Shown piece after piece: positions 63,301 through 64,000 of a stretch of DNA of 64,000 nucleotides; within the stretch, counting starts at the first letter, position 1; each line of letters starts with the position of its first letter. The position numbers and the translations under genes were made by a program. The stretch spans positions 40,559-104,558 of the forward strand of contig NZ_LMCP01000011.1 of assembly GCF_001425625.1 (NCBI RefSeq), given 5' to 3'. Source of the stretch: Mesorhizobium sp. Root102 (GTDB lineage Bacteria > Pseudomonadota > Alphaproteobacteria > Rhizobiales > Rhizobiaceae). The notes beneath the pieces were generated by a model. That model was given only the letters and a program-made list of their open reading frames with translations. It searched no databases and was not told the DNA's origin.

Positions 63301-64000
63301 TGTCAGCGCTACAATTGTCGCACGACGAACTTCTCAAGATCTATCGAACGATGCGGACGATCCGCCGGTTCGAGGAGCGGGTGATGGCGGGTGATGGATG
63401 AGATGGGGACCGGAGACATTCCGGGCAGCACCCATCTCTATGCCGGCCAGGAGGCGAGCGCGGTTGGCATCTGTTTCCAGCTCAAGGATGATGACTATAT
63501 CTCCTCGACACATCGTGGCCACGGTCACAGCATTGCCAAGGGCGTCGACATCGACGGCATGATGGCGGAGCTGTTTGGCCGCGCCAGCGGCACCTGCGGC
63601 GGCAAGGGTGGATCTCAACACATTGCCGATCTTCGCAAGGGGATGCTTGGCGCGAACGGGATCGTGGCGGCGGGCGCGCCGATCACCTGCGGGGCGGCGC
63701 TGAGCATCAAGCTTTTGGGGAGCCGGCAGGTCGCGGTCGCCTTTGCCGGTGACGGGGCCATGAACGAAGGGGTGATGTCGGAGAGCTTCAACCTTGCCAA
63801 GATCTGGAACCTGCCGATCATCTTCGCGATCGAGGACAACGGCTTTGGCGAGGCGACGGCGAATGCAGCCGGCAGGTCGCGGTCGCCTTTGCCGGTGACG
63901 GGGCCATGAACGAAGGGGTGATGTCGGAGAGCTTCAACCTTGCCAAGATCTGGAACCTGCCGATCATCTTCGCGATCGAGGACAACGGCTTTGGCGAGGC
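63301..64000 (+). pseudogene. TPP-dependent dehydrogenase E1 alpha (acetoin/pyruvate type), disrupted by tandem duplications; runs off the window
   Basis: MSALQLSHDELLKIYRTMRTIRRFEERVM begins an E1-alpha like AcoA or PdhA. A tandem duplication of ten bases, CGGGTGATGG (63378-63387 and 63388-63397), shifts the frame; then DEMGTGDIPGSTHLYAGQEA resumes in another frame. The GDGAMNEGVMSESFNLAKIWN stretch holds the TPP motif (GDG to EDN). After EDNGFGEATANA a 146-base segment (63721-63866) is repeated in tandem from 63867 to the end of the window, all 134 visible bases identical. This again breaks the frame. It is a pseudogene, unless the duplications are assembly errors. Confidence 0.8.
63721..64000 (+). 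repeat. 146-bp perfect tandem duplication
   Basis: Unit 1 spans 63721-63866 and unit 2 begins at 63867, cut by the window end after 134 identical bases. Both begin with AGCCGGCAGGTCGC. Because 146 is not a multiple of three, the second copy is out of frame. It covers the TPP-binding part of the E1-alpha gene. Confidence 0.95.

Noticed and set aside
1..64000. CRISPR array, tRNA, rRNA or integrated phage
   Set aside because: No regularly spaced repeats, cloverleaf-like sequence with CCA context, rRNA blocks, integrase or phage structural genes were seen by eye. A tRNAscan or CRISPR search would be the decisive check.

Overview
The window is GC-rich, densely packed catabolic DNA. Its import systems, FCD/LysR/LacI regulators and IS remnants suggest an alphaproteobacterium, most like Hyphomicrobiales and close to Mesorhizobium or other Phyllobacteriaceae. 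That assignment is by gene content only. I saw no rRNA, tRNA, CRISPR array or prophage. Almost everything is uptake and breakdown of small organic molecules, arranged as consecutive modules that each carry their own regulator. Decayed mobile elements mark some of the joins.

Layout. (1) 1-4.8 kb: the end of a 3-oxoacid CoA-transferase pair, proton-translocating transhydrogenase PntAB, a decayed thiolase and a SnoaL-like protein. (2) 5.3-18.3 kb: an FCD/GntR regulator divergent from a long + strand run of SDR dehydrogenase, BKACE enzyme, hydantoinase/oxoprolinase A and B, a complete branched-chain-type ABC importer, and OrtA/OrtB, the two subunits of 2-amino-4-oxopentanoate thiolase. A decayed second GntR gene follows. 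(3) 19.2-34.2 kb: a MerR-XRE-cupin regulator divergent from a second hydantoinase A/B pair with a second five-gene ABC importer and an MFS carrier, then a dimethylglycine-dehydrogenase-like flavoenzyme and a GlxA-type AraC regulator. (4) 34.4-38.9 kb: a LuxR protein with a degenerate receiver, and a LysR regulator divergent from a GabT/GabD pair. (5) 39.0-49.1 kb: a TniB fragment, a peptide-type ABC importer, a CaiB/BaiF CoA-transferase, a cysteine-less thiolase-like protein with a DUF35 partner, and malonyl-CoA decarboxylase. (6) 49.2-64 kb: IS66 and IS630 scraps, then a sugar/polyol region. It holds a ribose-type ABC importer whose binding protein is 10 kb from its ATPase and permease, three Gfo/Idh/MocA oxidoreductases, a cyclase-family hydrolase, a TIM-barrel isomerase and two paralogous LacI regulators. 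The window ends in a TPP-dependent E1-alpha gene disrupted by two tandem duplications.

How the parts may work together. In module 2 the importer would bring in a lactam- or hydantoin-like compound and HyuAB would open it with ATP. The SDR could oxidise a hydroxyl to a ketone, and OrtAB would split 2-amino-4-oxopentanoate with CoA into alanine and acetyl-CoA. BKACE would consume a beta-keto acid with acetyl-CoA and release acetoacetate, which the CoA-transferase at the left edge could activate. The substrate is not known, so this is inference. In module 6, three promoters carry paired 14-bp LacI-type operators of one consensus. Together with the nearly identical recognition helices of the two LacI proteins, this points to one local regulon. 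A shared promoter element also links the second hydantoinase module to the flavoenzyme gene 10 kb downstream.
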